DNA of 64,000 bases from Hippasteria phrygiana (lineage: Eukaryota > Echinodermata > Asteroidea > Valvatida > Goniasteridae), in contig JAZGUH010000626.1 of the NCBI GenBank assembly GCA_037893225.1, positions 1 to 64,000 of the forward strand, given 5' to 3'. The notes under the pieces are model-generated. The model ran no database searches. It was not told the origin of the DNA and saw nothing but the letters and a program-made list of their open reading frames with translations. Positions within the stretch are counted from its first letter, which is position 1. Every line of letters begins with the position of its first letter. A program made the position numbers and the translations under genes. Below are positions 11,568-24,757 of this stretch, one piece after another.

Positions 11568-13420
11568 GCAAGTACATACCCTAGGGAATTTGACAGGCAT
11601 GGAGCAATAAATAGACGGTAACATGTACACAGATGTTGGCCGGAAAGAAAATAAACATTGCGAGGTTTGAATTTTCTCCACAAGTTTTAACTCTAAGAAG
11701 CCGCCGATAATTGCAACATGTAGCGCCAGATCTAAGCTATCCATACATGTCAAAATTACTGAATTTGGTTGATATTTCATGCAATTATGAATGAGTAAAG
11801 CAAGTCATACCCCAGGGAATTTGACAGGCATGGAGCAATAAATAGAAGGTAATATGCACACAGATGTTGGCCGGAAAGAAAATAAACATTGCGAGGTTTT
11901 GAATTTTCTCCACAAGTTTTAACTCTAAGAAGCCGCCGATAATTGCAACATGTAGCGCCAGATCTAAGCTATCCATACATGTCAAAATTACTGAATTTGG
12001 TTTATATTTCATGCAATTATGAATGAGTAAAGCAAGTCATACCCTAGGGAATTTGACAGGCATGGAGCAATAAATAGAAGGTAATATGCACACAGATGTT
12101 GGCCGGAAAGAAAATAAACATTGCGAGGTTTGAATTTTCTCCACAAGTTTTAACTCTAAGAAGCCGCCGATAATTGCAACATGTAGCGCCAGATCTAAGC
12201 TATCCATACATGTCAAAATTACTGAATTTGGTTGATATTTCATGCAATTATGAATGAGTAAAGCAAGTCCATACCCCAGGGAATTTGACATGCATGGAGC
12301 AATAAATAGACGGTAACATGTACACAGATGTTGGCCGGAAAGAAAATAAACATTGCGAGGTTTGAATTTTCTCCACAAGTTTTAACTCTAAGAAGCCGCC
12401 GATAATTGCAACATGTAGCGCCAGATCTAAGCTATCCATACATGTCAAAATTACTGTATTTGGTTTATATTTCATGCAATTATGAATGAGTAAAGCAAGT
12501 CATACCCCAGGGAATTTGACAGGCATGGAGCAATAAATAGAAGGTAATATGCACACAGATGTTGGCCGGAAAGAAAATAAACATTGCGAGGTTTGAATTT
12601 TCTCCACAAGTTTTAACTCTAAGAAGCCGCCGATAATTGCAACATGTAGCGCCAGATCTAAGCTATCCATACATGTCAAAATTACTGAATTTGGTTTATA
12701 TTTCATGCAATTATGAATGAGTAAAGCAAGTCATACCCTAGGGAATTTGACAGGCATGGAGCAATAAATAGAAGGTAATATGCACACAGATGTTGGCCGG
12801 AAAGAAAATAAACATTGCGAGGTTTGAATTTTCTCCACAAGTTTTAACTCTAAGAAGCCGCCGATAATTGCAACATGTAGCGCCAGATCTAAGCTATCCA
12901 TACATGTCAAAATTACTGAATTTGGTTGATATTTCATGCAATTATGAATGAGTAAAGCAAGTCCATACCCCAGGGAATTTGACATGCATGGAGCAATAAA
13001 TAAGAGGTAATCTGCACACAGATGGTGGCCGGGAAGAAAATAAACATTGCGAGGTTTGAATTTTCTCCACAAGTGTTAACTCTAAGAAGCCGCCGATAAT
13101 TGCAACATGTAGCGCCAGATCTAAGCTATCCATACATGTCAAAATTACTGAATTTGGTTGATATTTCATGCAATTATGAATGAGTAAAGCAAGTCCATAC
13201 CCCAGGGAATTTGACATGCATGGAGCAATAAATAGACGGTAACATGTACACAGATGTTGGCCGGAAAGAAAATAAACATTGCGAGGTTTGAATTTTCTCC
13301 ACAAGTTTTAACTCTAAGAAGCCGCCGATAATTGCAACATGTAGCGCCAGATCTAAGCTATCCATACATGTCAAAATTACTGTATTTGGTTTATATTTCA
13401 TGCAATTATGAATGAGTAAA
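11568..13420. repeat. Spacer block plus first tandem 5-monomer unit
   Basis: Monomers: 11568 aPe1, 11800 sQe2, 12032 sQe1, 12263 cPe3, 12495 sQe2, 12726 sQe1, 12957 cRe1, 13189 cPe3. The unit at 11568 has the rare GTACATAC boundary, also at 19668 and 20823. The unit at 11800 has one extra T (GAGGTTTTG, 11891-11900), making it 232 bp despite an s boundary. At 12032-12494 the expected R unit between Q and P is missing. Confidence 0.8.
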
Positions 13421-14806
13421 GCAAGTCATACCCTAGGGAATTTGACAGGCATGGAGCAATAAATAGACGGTAACATGTACACAGAGTTGGCCGGAAAGAA
13501 AATAAACATTGCGAGGTTTGAATTTTCTCCACAAGTGTTAACTCTAAGAAGCCGCCGATAATTGCAACATGTAGCGCCAGATCTAAGCTATCCATACATG
13601 TCAAAATTACTGAATTTGGTTGATATTTCATGCAATTATGAATGAGTAAAGCAAGTCATACCCCAGGGAATTTGACAGGCATGGAGCAATAAATAGAAGG
13701 TAATATGCACACAGATGTTGGCCGGAAAGAAAATAAACATTGCGAGGTTTGAATTTTCTCCACAAGTTTTAACTCTAAGAAGCCGCCGATAATTGCAACA
13801 TGTAGCGCCAGATCTAAGCTATCCATACATGTCAAAATTACTGAATTTGGTTTATATTTCATGCAATTATGAATGAGTAAAGCAAGTCATACCCTAGGGA
13901 ATTTGACAGGCATGGAGCAATAAATAGAAGGTAATATGCACACAGATGTTGGCCGGAAAGAAAATAAACATTGCGAGGTTTGAATTTTCTCCACAAGTTT
14001 TAACTCTAAGAAGCCGCCGATAATTGCAACATGTAGCGCCAGATCTAAGCTATCCATACATGTCAAAATTACTGAATTTGGTTGATATTTCATGCAATTA
14101 TGAATGAGTAAAGCAAGTCCATACCCCAGGGAATTTGACATGCATGGAGCAATAAATAAGAGGTAATCTGCACACAGATGGTGGCCGGGAAGAAAATAAA
14201 CATTGCGAGGTTTGAATTTTCTCCACAAGTGTTAACTCTAAGAAGCCGCCGATAATTGCAACATGTAGCGCCAGATCTAAGCTATCCATACATGTCAAAA
14301 TTACTGAATTTGGTTGATATTTCATGCAATTATGAATGAGTAAAGCAAGTCCATACCCCAGGGAATTTGACATGCATGGAGCAATAAATAGACGGTAACA
14401 TGTACACAGATGTTGGCCGGAAAGAAAATAAACATTGCGAGGTTTGAATTTTCTCCACAAGTTTTAACTCTAAGAAGCCGCCGATAATTGCAACATGTAG
14501 CGCCAGATCTAAGCTATCCATACATGTCAAAATTACTGTATTTGGTTTATATTTCATGCAATTATGAATGAGTAAAGCAAGTCATACCCTAGGGAATTTG
14601 ACAGGCATGGAGCAATAAATAGACGGTAACATGTACACAGAGTTGGCCGGAAAGAAAATAAACATTGCGAGGTTTGAATTTTCTCCACAAGTGTTAACTC
14701 TAAGAAGCCGCCGATAATTGCAACATGTAGCGCCAGATCTAAGCTATCCATACATGTCAAAATTACTGAATTTGGTTGATATTTCATGCAATTATGAATG
14801 AGTAAA
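12495..14806. repeat. Tandem pair of the 5-monomer unit (2 x 1156 bp)
   Basis: The order sQe2-sQe1-cRe1-cPe3-sXe1 occupies 12495-13650 and repeats at 13651-14806, a period of 231+231+232+232+230 = 1156 bp. I see no difference between the two copies by eye, so this looks like a recent unequal-exchange duplication. The same unit stands alone at 231-1386 and 10412-11567. Confidence 0.85.
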
Positions 14807-15269
14807 GCAAGTCCATACCCTAGGGAATTTGACAGGCATGGAGCAATAAATAGACGGTAACATGTACACAGATGTTGGCCGGAAAGACAATAAACATTGC
14901 GAGGTTTGAATTTTCTCCACAAGTTTTAACTCTAAGAAGCCGCCGATAATTGCAACATGTAGCGCCAGATCTAAGCTATCCATACATGTCAAAATTACTG
15001 TATTTGGTTTATATTTCATGCAATTATGAATGAGTAAAGCAAGTCATACCCTAGGGAATTTGACAGGCATGGAGCAATAAATAGACGGTAACATGTACAC
15101 AGATGTTGGCCGGAAAGAAAATAAACATTGCGAGGTTTGAATTTTCTCCACAAGTTTTAACTCTAAGAAGCCGCCGATAATTGCAACATGTAGCGCCAGA
15201 TCTAAGCTATCCATACATGTCAAAATTACTGAATTTGGTTTATATTTCATGCAATTATGAATGAGTAAA
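13421..15269. repeat. Higher-order block, paralogue of 1-1618 plus one unit
   Basis: Monomers: 13421 sXe1, 13651 sQe2, 13882 sQe1, 14113 cRe1, 14345 cPe3, 14577 sXe1, 14807 cPe3, 15039 sPe2. The C at 14888 (GAAAGACAATAAAC) matches 1468. At 15270 the block switches directly to the D-P-Q-R pattern. In the left copy that pattern begins 22 monomers further on. Confidence 0.83.
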
Positions 15270-17583
15270 GCAAGTCATAGCCTAGGGAATTTGACAGGCA
15301 TGGAGCAATAAATAGACGGTAACATGTACACAGATGTTGGCCGGAAAGAAAATAAACATTGCGAGGTTTGAATTTTCTCCACAAGTGTTAACTCTAAGAA
15401 GACGCCGATAATTGCAACATGTAGCGCCAGATCTAAGCTATCCATACATGTCAAAATTACTGTATTTGGTTTATATTTCATGCAATTATGAATGAGTAAA
15501 GCAAGTCATACCCTAGGGAATTTGACAGGCATGGAGCAATAAATAGACGGTAACATGTACACAGATGTTGGCCGGAAAGAAAATAAACATTGCGAGGTTT
15601 GAATTTTCTCCACAAGTTTTAACTCTAAGAAGCCGCCGATAATTGCAACATGTAGCGCCAGATCTAAGCTATCCATACATGTCAAAATTACTGAATTTGG
15701 TTGATATTTCATGCAATTATGAATGAGTAAAGCAAGTCATACCTCAGGGAATTTGACAGGCATGGAGCAATAAATAGAAGGTAATATGCACACAGATGTT
15801 GGCCGGAAAGAAAATAAACATTGCGAGGTTTGAATTTTCTCCACAAGTTTTAACTCTAAGAAGCCGCCGATAATTGCAACATGTAGCGCCAGATCTAAGC
15901 TATCCATACATGTCAAAATTACTGAATTTGGTTGATATTTCATGCAATTATGAATGAGTAAAGCAAGTCCATAGCCCAGGGAATTTGACATGCATGGAGC
16001 AATAAATAAGAGGTAATCTGCACACAGATGGTGGCCGGGAAGAAAATAAACATTGCGAGGTTTGAATTTTCTCCAGAAGTGTTAACTCTAAGAAGCCGCC
16101 GATAATTGCAACATGTAGCGCCAGATCTAAGCTATCCATACATGTCAAAATTACTGAATTTGGTTGATATTTCATGCAATTATGAATGAGTAAAGCAAGT
16201 CCATACCCCAGGGAATTTGACATGCATGGAGCAATAAATAGACGGTAACATGTACACAGATGTTGGCCGGAAAGAAAATAAACATTGCGAGGTTTGAATT
16301 TTCTCCACAAGTTTTAACTCTAAGAAGCCGCCGATAATTGCAACATGTAGCGCCAGATCTAAGCTATCCATACATGTCAAAATTACTGCATTTGGTTGAT
16401 ATTTCATGCAATTATGAATGAATAAAGCAAGTCCATACCCCAGGGAATTTGACATGCATGGAGCAATAAATAAAAGGTAATATGTACACAGATGTTGGCC
16501 GGAAAGAAAATAAACATTGCGAGGTTTGAATTTTCTCCACAAGTGTTAACTCTAAGAAGCCGCCGATAATTGCAACATGTAGCGCCAGATCTAAGCTATC
16601 GATACATGTCAAAATTACTGTATTTGGTTTATATTTCATGCAATTATGAATGAGTAAAGCAAGTCATACCCTAGGGAATTTGACAGGCATGGAGCAATAA
16701 ATAGACGGTAACATGTACACAGATGTTGGCCGGAAAGAAAATAAACATTGCGAGGTTTGAATTTTCTCCACAAGTGTTAACTCTAAGAAGACGCCGATAA
16801 TTGCAACATGTAGCGCCAGATCTAAGCTATCCATACATGTCAAAATTACTGTATTTGGTTTATATTTCATGCAATTATGAATGAGTAAAGCAAGTCCATA
16901 CCCCAGGGAATTTGACAGGCATGGAGCAATAAATAGACGGTAACATGTACACAGATGTTGGCCGGAAAGAAAATAAACATTGCGAGGTTTGAATTTTCTC
17001 CACAAGTTTTAACTCTAAGAAGCCGCCGATAATTGCAACATGTAGCGCCAGATCTAAGCTATCCATACATGTCAAAATTACTGAATTTGGTTGATATTTC
17101 ATGCAATTATGAATGAGTAAAGCAAGTCATACCCTAGGGAATTTGACAGGCATGGAGCAATAAATAGACGGTAACATGTACACAGATGTTGGCCGGAAAG
17201 AAAATAAACATTGCGAGGTTTGAATTTTCTCCACAAGTGTTAACTCTAAGAAGACGCCGATAATTGCAACATGTAGCGCCAGATCTAAGCTATCCATACA
17301 TGTCAAAATTACTGTATTTGGTTTATATTTCATGCAATTATGAATGAGTAAAGCAAGTCATACCCTAGGGAATTTGACAGGCATGGAGCAATAAATAGAC
17401 GGTAACATGTACACAGATGTTGGCCGGAAAGAAAATAAACATTGCGAGGTTTGAATTTTCTCCACAAGTTTTAACTCTAAGAAGCCGCCGATAATTGCAA
17501 CATGTAGCGCCAGATCTAAGCTATCCATACATGTCAAAATTACTGAATTTGGTTGATATTTCATGCAATTATGAATGAGTAAA
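15270..17583. repeat. Paralogue of 6940-9253
   Basis: Monomers: 15270 sDe3, 15501 sPe1, 15732 sQe1, 15963 cRe1, 16195 cPe4, 16427 cSe3, 16659 sDe3, 16890 cPe1, 17122 sDe3, 17353 sPe1. The order equals 6940-9253 at a shift of 8330 bp, except that 17122 is D where 8792 is not. Private variants are CATAGCCTAGGG (G at 15280) and ACCTCAGGG (T at 15744). Confidence 0.83.
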
Positions 17584-19435
17584 GCAAGTCATACCCCAGG
17601 GAATTTGACAGGCATGGAGCAATAAATAGAAGGTAATATGCACACAGATGTTGGCCGGAAAGAAAATAAACATTGCGAGGTTTGAATTTTCTCCACAAGT
17701 TTTAACTCTAAGAAGCCGCCGATAATTGCAACATGTAGCGCCAGATCTAAGCTATCCATACATGTCAAAATTACTGAATTTGGTTGATATTTCATGCAAT
17801 TATGAATGAGTAAAGCAAGTCCATAGCCCAGGGAATTTGACATGCATGGAGCAATAAATAAGAGGTAATCTGCACACAGATGGTGGCCGGGAAGAAAATA
17901 AACATTGCGAGGTTTGAATTTTCTCCAGAAGTGTTAACTCTAAGAAGCCGCCGATAATTGCAACATGTAGCGCCAGATCTAAGCTATCCATACATGTCAA
18001 AATTACTGAATTTGGTTGATATTTCATGCAATTATGAATGAGTAAAGCAAGTCCATACCCCAGGGAATTTGACATGCATGGAGCAATAAATAGACGGTAA
18101 CATGTACACAGATGTTGGCCGGAAAGAAAATAAACATTGCGAGGTTTGAATTTTCTCCACAAGTTTTAACTCTAAGAAGCCGCCGATAATTGCAACATGT
18201 AGCGCCAGATCTAAGCTATCCATACATGTCAAAATTACTGCATTTGGTTGATATTTCATGCAATTATGAATGAATAAAGCAAGTCCATACCCCAGGGAAT
18301 TTGACATGCATGGAGCAATAAATAGAAGGTAATATGTACACAGATGTTGGCCGGAAAGAAAATAAACATTGCGAGGTTTGAATTTTCTCCACAAGTGTTA
18401 ACTCTAAGAAGCCGCCGATAATTGCAACATGTAGCGCCAGATCTAAGCTATCCATACATGTCAAAATTACTGTATTTGGTTTATATTTCATGCAATTATG
18501 AATGAGTAAAGCAAGTCATACCCTAGGGAATTTGACAGGCATGGAGCAATAAATAGACGGTAACATGTACACAGATGTTGGCCGGAAAGAAAATAAACAT
18601 TGCGAGGTTTGAATTTTCTCCACAAGTTTTAACTCTAAGAAGCCGCCGATAATTGCAACATGTAGCGCCAGATCTAAGCTATCCATACATGTCAAAATTA
18701 CTGAATTTGGTTGATATTTCATGCAATTATGAATGAGTAAAGCAAGTCATACCCCAGGGAATTTGACAGGCATGGAGCAATAAATAGAAGGTAATATGCA
18801 CACAGATGTTGGCCGGAAAGAAAATAAACATTGCGAGGTTTGAATTTTCTCCACAAGTTTTAACTCTAAGAAGCCGCCGATAATTGCAACATGTAGCGCC
18901 AGATCTAAGCTATCCATACATGTCAAAATTACTGAATTTGGTTTATATTTCATGCAATTATGAATGAGTAAAGCAAGTCATACCCTAGGGAATTTGACAG
19001 GCATGGAGCAATAAATAGAAGGTAATATGCACACAGATGTTGGCCGGAAAGAAAATAAACATTGCGAGGTTTGAATTTTCTCCACAAGTTTTAACTCTAA
19101 GAAGCCGCCGATAATTGCAACATGTAGCGCCAGATCTAAGCTATCCATACATGTCAAAATTACTGAATTTGGTTGATATTTCATGCAATTATGAATGAGT
19201 AAAGCAAGTCCATACCCCAGGGAATTTGACATGCATGGAGCAATAAATAAGAGGTAATCTGCACACAGATGGTGGCCGGGAAGAAAATAAACATTGCGAG
19301 GTTTGAATTTTCTCCACAAGTGTTAACTCTAAGAAGCCGCCGATAATTGCAACATGTAGCGCCAGATCTAAGCTATCCATACATGTCAAAATTACTGAAT
19401 TTGGTTGATATTTCATGCAATTATGAATGAGTAAA
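17584..19435. repeat. Paralogue of 9254-11105
   Basis: Monomers: 17584 sQe1, 17815 cRe1, 18047 cPe4, 18279 cS*e3, 18511 sPe1, 18742 sQe2, 18973 sQe1, 19204 cRe1. The order and sub-variants (CCAGAAGTG in the R at 17815, S* rather than S at 18279) match 9254-11105 at 8330 bp. The match ends inside the next unit, where a hybrid monomer lies. Confidence 0.83.
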
Positions 19436-19667
19436 GCAAGTCCATACCCCAGGGAATTTGACATGCATGGAGCAATAAATAGACGGTAACATGTACACAG
19501 ATGTTGGCCGGAAAGAAAATAAACATTGCGAGGTTTGAATTTTCTCCACAAGTGTTAACTCTAAGAAGCCGCCGATAATTGCAACATGTAGCGCCAGATC
19601 TAAGCTATCCATACATGTCAAAATTACTGAATTTGGTTGATATTTCATGCAATTATGAATGAGTAAA
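19436..19667. repeat. Hybrid monomer: P left half, X-lineage right half
   Basis: The left half has the c boundary, CCCCAGGG, GACATGCATGG and the full GATGTTGG, as in the unit at 11106. The right half has GTGTTAAC and e1, as in the X unit at 11338, and the GTACATAC unit that follows X at 11568 also follows here (19668). One monomer's worth is therefore missing relative to 11106-11567. The junction lies in about 19504-19553, where the two parents are identical. Confidence 0.75.
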
Positions 19668-20592
19668 GCAAGTACATACCCTAGGGAATTTGACAGGCAT
19701 GGAGCAATAAATAGACGGTAACATGTACACAGATGTTGGCCGGAAAGAAAATAAACATTGCGAGGTTTGAATTTTCTCCACAAGTTTTAACTCTAAGAAG
19801 CCGCCGATAATTGCAACATGTAGCGCCAGATCTAAGCTATCCATACATGTCAAAATTACTGTATTTGGTTTATATTTCATGCAATTATGAATGAGTAAAG
19901 CAAGTCATACCCTAGGGAATTTGACAGGCATGGAGCAATAAATAGACGGTAACATGTACACAGATGTTGGCCGGAAAGAAAATAAACATTGCGAGGTTTG
20001 AATTTTCTCCACAAGTTTTAACTCTAAGAAGCCGCCGATAATTGCAACATGTAGCGCCAGATCTAAGCTATCCATACATGTCAAAATTACTGAATTTGGT
20101 TTATATTTCATGCAATTATGAATGAGTAAAGCAAGTCATACCCTAGGGAATTTGACAGGCATGGAGCAATAAATAGATGGTAACATGTACACAGATGTTG
20201 GCCGGAAAGAAAATAAACATTGCGAGGTTTGAATTTTCTCCACAAGTGTTAACTCTAAGAAGACGCCGATAATTGCAACATGTAGCGCCAGATCTAAGCT
20301 ATCCATACATGTCAAAATTACTGTATTTGGTTTATATTTCATGCAATTATGAATGAGTAAAGCAAGTCATACCCTAGGGAATTTGACAGGCATGGAGCAA
20401 TAAATAGACGGTAACATGTACACAGATGTTGGCCGGAAAGAAAATAAACATTGCGAGGTTTGAATTTTCTCCACAAGTTTTAACTCTAAGAAGCCGCCGA
20501 TAATTGCAACATGTAGCGCCAGATCTAAGCTATCCATACATGTCAAAATTACTGAATTTGGTTGATATTTCATGCAATTATGAATGAGTAAA

Positions 20593-20822
20593 GCAAGTCA
20601 TACCCCAGGGAATTTGACAGGCATGGAGCAATAAATAGACGGTAACATGTACACAGAGTTGGCCGGAAAGAAAATAAACATTGCGAGGTTTGAATTTTCT
20701 CCACAAGTGTTAACTCTAAGAAGCCGCCGATAATTGCAACATGTAGCGCCAGATCTAAGCTATCCATACATGTCAAAATTACTGAATTTGGTTGATATTT
20801 CATGCAATTATGAATGAGTAAA
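20593..20822. repeat. Hybrid monomer: Q boundary joined to X body
   Basis: The unit begins with the s boundary and CCCCAGGG typical of Q units that follow sPe1 (compare 21748). It then reads AGACGG, GAGTTGG, GTGTTAAC and e1 as in class X. The switch lies between the C at 20606 and the class-specific C at 20640. It is the only X unit not preceded by an e3 end. Confidence 0.7.
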
Positions 20823-21747
20823 GCAAGTACATACCCTAGGGAATTTGACAGGCATGGAGCAATAAATAGACGGTAACATGTACACAGATGTTGGCCGGAA
20901 AGAAAATAAACATTGCGAGGTTTGAATTTTCTCCACAAGTTTTAACTCTAAGAAGCCGCCGATAATTGCAACATGTAGCGCCAGATCTAAGCTATCCATA
21001 CATGTCAAAATTACTGTATTTGGTTTATATTTCATGCAATTATGAATGAGTAAAGCAAGTCATACCCTAGGGAATTTGACAGGCATGGAGCAATAAATAG
21101 ACGGTAACATGTACACAGATGTTGGCCGGAAAGAAAATAAACATTGCGAGGTTTGAATTTTCTCCACAAGTTTTAACTCTAAGAAGCCGCCGATAATTGC
21201 AACATGTAGCGCCAGATCTAAGCTATCCATACATGTCAAAATTACTGAATTTGGTTTATATTTCATGCAATTATGAATGAGTAAAGCAAGTCATACCCTA
21301 GGGAATTTGACAGGCATGGAGCAATAAATAGATGGTAACATGTACACAGATGTTGGCCGGAAAGAAAATAAACATTGCGAGGTTTGAATTTTCTCCACAA
21401 GTGTTAACTCTAAGAAGACGCCGATAATTGCAACATGTAGCGCCAGATCTAAGCTATCCATACATGTCAAAATTACTGTATTTGGTTTATATTTCATGCA
21501 ATTATGAATGAGTAAAGCAAGTCATACCCTAGGGAATTTGACAGGCATGGAGCAATAAATAGACGGTAACATGTACACAGATGTTGGCCGGAAAGAAAAT
21601 AAACATTGCGAGGTTTGAATTTTCTCCACAAGTTTTAACTCTAAGAAGCCGCCGATAATTGCAACATGTAGCGCCAGATCTAAGCTATCCATACATGTCA
21701 AAATTACTGAATTTGGTTGATATTTCATGCAATTATGAATGAGTAAA

Positions 21748-24700
21748 GCAAGTCATACCCCAGGGAATTTGACAGGCATGGAGCAATAAATAGAAGGTAA
21801 TATGCACACAGATGTTGGCCGGAAAGAAAATAAACATTGCGAGGTTTGAATTTTCTCCACAAGTTTTAACTCTAAGAAGCCGCCGATAATTGCAACATGT
21901 AGCGCCAGATCTAAGCTATCCATACATGTCAAAATTACTGAATTTGGTTGATATTTCATGCAATTATGCATGAGTAAAGCAAGTCCATACCCCAGGGAAT
22001 TTGACATGCATGGAGCAATAAATAAGAGGTAATCTGCACACAGATGGTGGCCGGGAAGAAAATAAACATTGCGAGGTTTGAATTTTCTCCACAAGTGTTA
22101 ACTCTAAGAAGCCGCCGATAATTGCAACATGTAGCGCCAGATCTAAGCTATCCATACATGTCAAAATTACTGAATTTGGTTGATATTTCATGCAATTATG
22201 AATGAGTAAAGCAAGTCCATACCCCAGGGAATTTGACATGCATGGAGCAATAAATAGACGGTAACATGTACACAGATGTTGGCCGGAAAGAAAATAAACA
22301 TTGCGAGGTTTGAATTTTCTCCACAAGTTTTAACTCTAAGAAGCCGCCGATAATTGCAACATGTAGCGCCAGATCTAAGCTATCCATACATGTCAAAATT
22401 ACTGAATTTGGTTGATATTTCATGCCTTTATGAATGAGTAAAGCAAGTCATACCCCAGGGAATTTGACAGGCATGGAGCAATAAATAGAAGGTAATATGC
22501 ACACAGATGTTGGCCGGAAAGAAAATAAACATTGCGAGGTTTGAATTTTCTCCACAAGTTTTAACTCTAAGAAGCCGCCGATAATTGCAACATGTAGCGC
22601 CAGATCTAAGCTATCCATACATGTCAAAATTACTGAATTTGGTTGATATTTCATGCAATTATGAATGAGTAAAGCAAGTCCATACCCCAGGGAATTTGAC
22701 ATGCATGGAGCAATAAATAAGAGGTAATCTGCACACAGATGGTGGCCGGGAAGAAAATAAACATTGCGAGCTTTGAATTTTCTCCACAAGTGTTAACTCT
22801 AAGAAGCCGCCGATAATTGCAACATGTAGCGCCAGATCTAAGCTATCCATACATGTCAAAATTACTGAATTTGGTTGATATTTCATGCAATTATGAATGA
22901 GTAAAGCAAGTCCATACCCCAGGGAATTTGACATGCATGGAGCAATAAATAGACGGTAACATGTACACAGATGTTGGCCGGAAAGAAAATAAACATTGCG
23001 AGGTTTGAATTTTCTCCACAAGTTTTAACTCTAAGAAGCCGCCGATAATTGCAACATGTAGCGCCAGATCTAAGCTATCCATACATGTCAAAATTACTGA
23101 ATTTGGTTTATATTTCATGCAATTATGAATGAGTAAAGCAAGTCATACCCTAGGGAATTTGACAGGCATGGAGCAATAAATAGAAGGTAATATGCACACA
23201 GATGTTGGCCGGAAAGAAAATAAACATTGCGAGGTTTGAATTTTCTCCACAAGTTTTAACTCTAAGAAGCCGCCGATAATTGCAACATGTAGCGCCAGAT
23301 CTAAGCTATCCATACATGTCAAAATTACTGAATTTGGTTGATATTTCATGCAATTATGAATGAGTAAAGCAAGTCCATAGCCCAGGGAATTTGACATGCA
23401 TGGAGCAATAAATAAGAGGTAATCTGCACACAGATGGTGGCCGGGAAGAAAATAAACATTGCGAGGTTTGAATTTTCTCCACAAGTGTTAACTCTAAGAA
23501 GCCGCCGATAATTGCAACATGTAGCGCCAGATCTAAGCTATCCATACATGTCAAAATTACTGAATTTGGTTGATATTTCATGCAATTATGAATGAGTAAA
23601 GCAAGTCCATACCCCAGGGAATTTGACATGCATGGAGCAATAAATAGACGGTAACATGTACACAGATGTTGGCCGGAAAGAAAATAAACATTGCGAGGTT
23701 TGAATTTTCTCCACAAGTTTTAACTCTAAGAAGCCGCCGATAATTGCAACATGTAGCGCCAGATCTAAGCTATCCATACATGTCAAAATTACTGCATTTG
23801 GTTGATATTTCATGCAATTATGAATGAATAAAGCAAGTCCATACCCCAGGGAATTTGACATGCATGGAGCAATAAATAGAAGGTAATATGTACACAGATG
23901 TTGGCCGGAAAGAAAATAAACATTGCGAGGTTTGAATTTTCTCCACAAGTGTTAACTCTAAGAAGCCGCCGATAATTGCAACATGTAGCGCCAGATCTAA
24001 GCTATCCATACATGTCAAAATTACTGTATTTGGTTTATATTTCATGCAATTATGAATGAGTAAAGCAAGTCATACCCTAGGGAATTTGACAGGCATGGAG
24101 CAATAAATAGACGGTAACATGTACACAGATGTTGGCCGGAAAGAAAATAAACATTGCGAGGTTTGAATTTTCTCCACAAGTGTTAACTCTAAGAAGACGC
24201 CGATAATTGCAACATGTAGCGCCAGATCTAAGCTATCCATACATGTCAAAATTACTGTATTTGGTTTATATTTCATGCAATTATGAATGAGTAAAGCAAG
24301 TCATACCCTAGGGAATTTGACAGGCATGGAGCAATAAATAGACGGTAACATGTACACAGATGTTGGCCGGAAAGAAAATAAACATTGCGAGGTTTGAATT
24401 TTCTCCACAAGTTTTAACTCTAAGAAGCCGCCGATAATTGCAACATGTAGCGCCAGATCTAAGCTATCCATACATGTCAAAATTACTGAATTTGGTTTAT
24501 ATTTCATGCAATTATGAATGAGTAAAGCAAGTCATACCCTAGGGAATTTGACAGGCATGGAGCAATAAATAGACGGTAACATGTACACAGATGTTGGCCG
24601 GAAAGAAAATAAACATTGCGAGGTTTGAATTTTCTCCACAAGTGTTAACTCTAAGAAGACGCCGATAATTGCAACATGTAGCGCCAGATCTAAGCTATCC

Positions 24701-24757
24701 ATACATGTCAAAATTACTGTATTTGGTTTATATTTCATGCAATTATGAATGAGTAAA
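21748..24757. repeat. CATGCCTTTA-tagged 11-monomer pattern, first variant with leader
   Basis: Monomers: 21748 sQe1, 21979 cRe1, 22211 cPe1, 22443 sQe1, 22674 cRe1, 22906 cPe2, 23138 sQe1, 23369 cRe1, 23601 cPe4, 23833 cS*e3, 24065 sDe3, 24296 sPe2, 24527 sDe3. The unit at 22211 ends CATGCCTTTA instead of CATGCAATTA (tag from 22425), and that tag recurs at 24971. The R at 22674 carries GAGCTTTG (C at 22771), shared only with 27997. A private GCATGAG lies at 21969. Confidence 0.82.

Larger units (their letters stand above)
19436..21747. repeat. Tandem 5-monomer duplication headed by hybrid units
   Basis: Monomers: 19436 cPe1, 19668 aPe3, 19900 sPe2, 20131 sDe3, 20362 sPe1, then 20593 sXe1, 20823 aPe3, 21055 sPe2, 21286 sDe3, 21517 sPe1. 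Units 2-5 of each copy share the rare GTACATAC boundary (19668, 20823) and AGATGG (20131, 21286) at an 1155-bp shift. The first unit of each copy differs, and each is a different recombinant. Confidence 0.84.

Noticed and set aside
11800..12031. Extra T in GAGGTTTTG as a functional frameshift
   Set aside because: It is a single private insertion in a T run in one non-coding monomer. It could also be a sequencing error.
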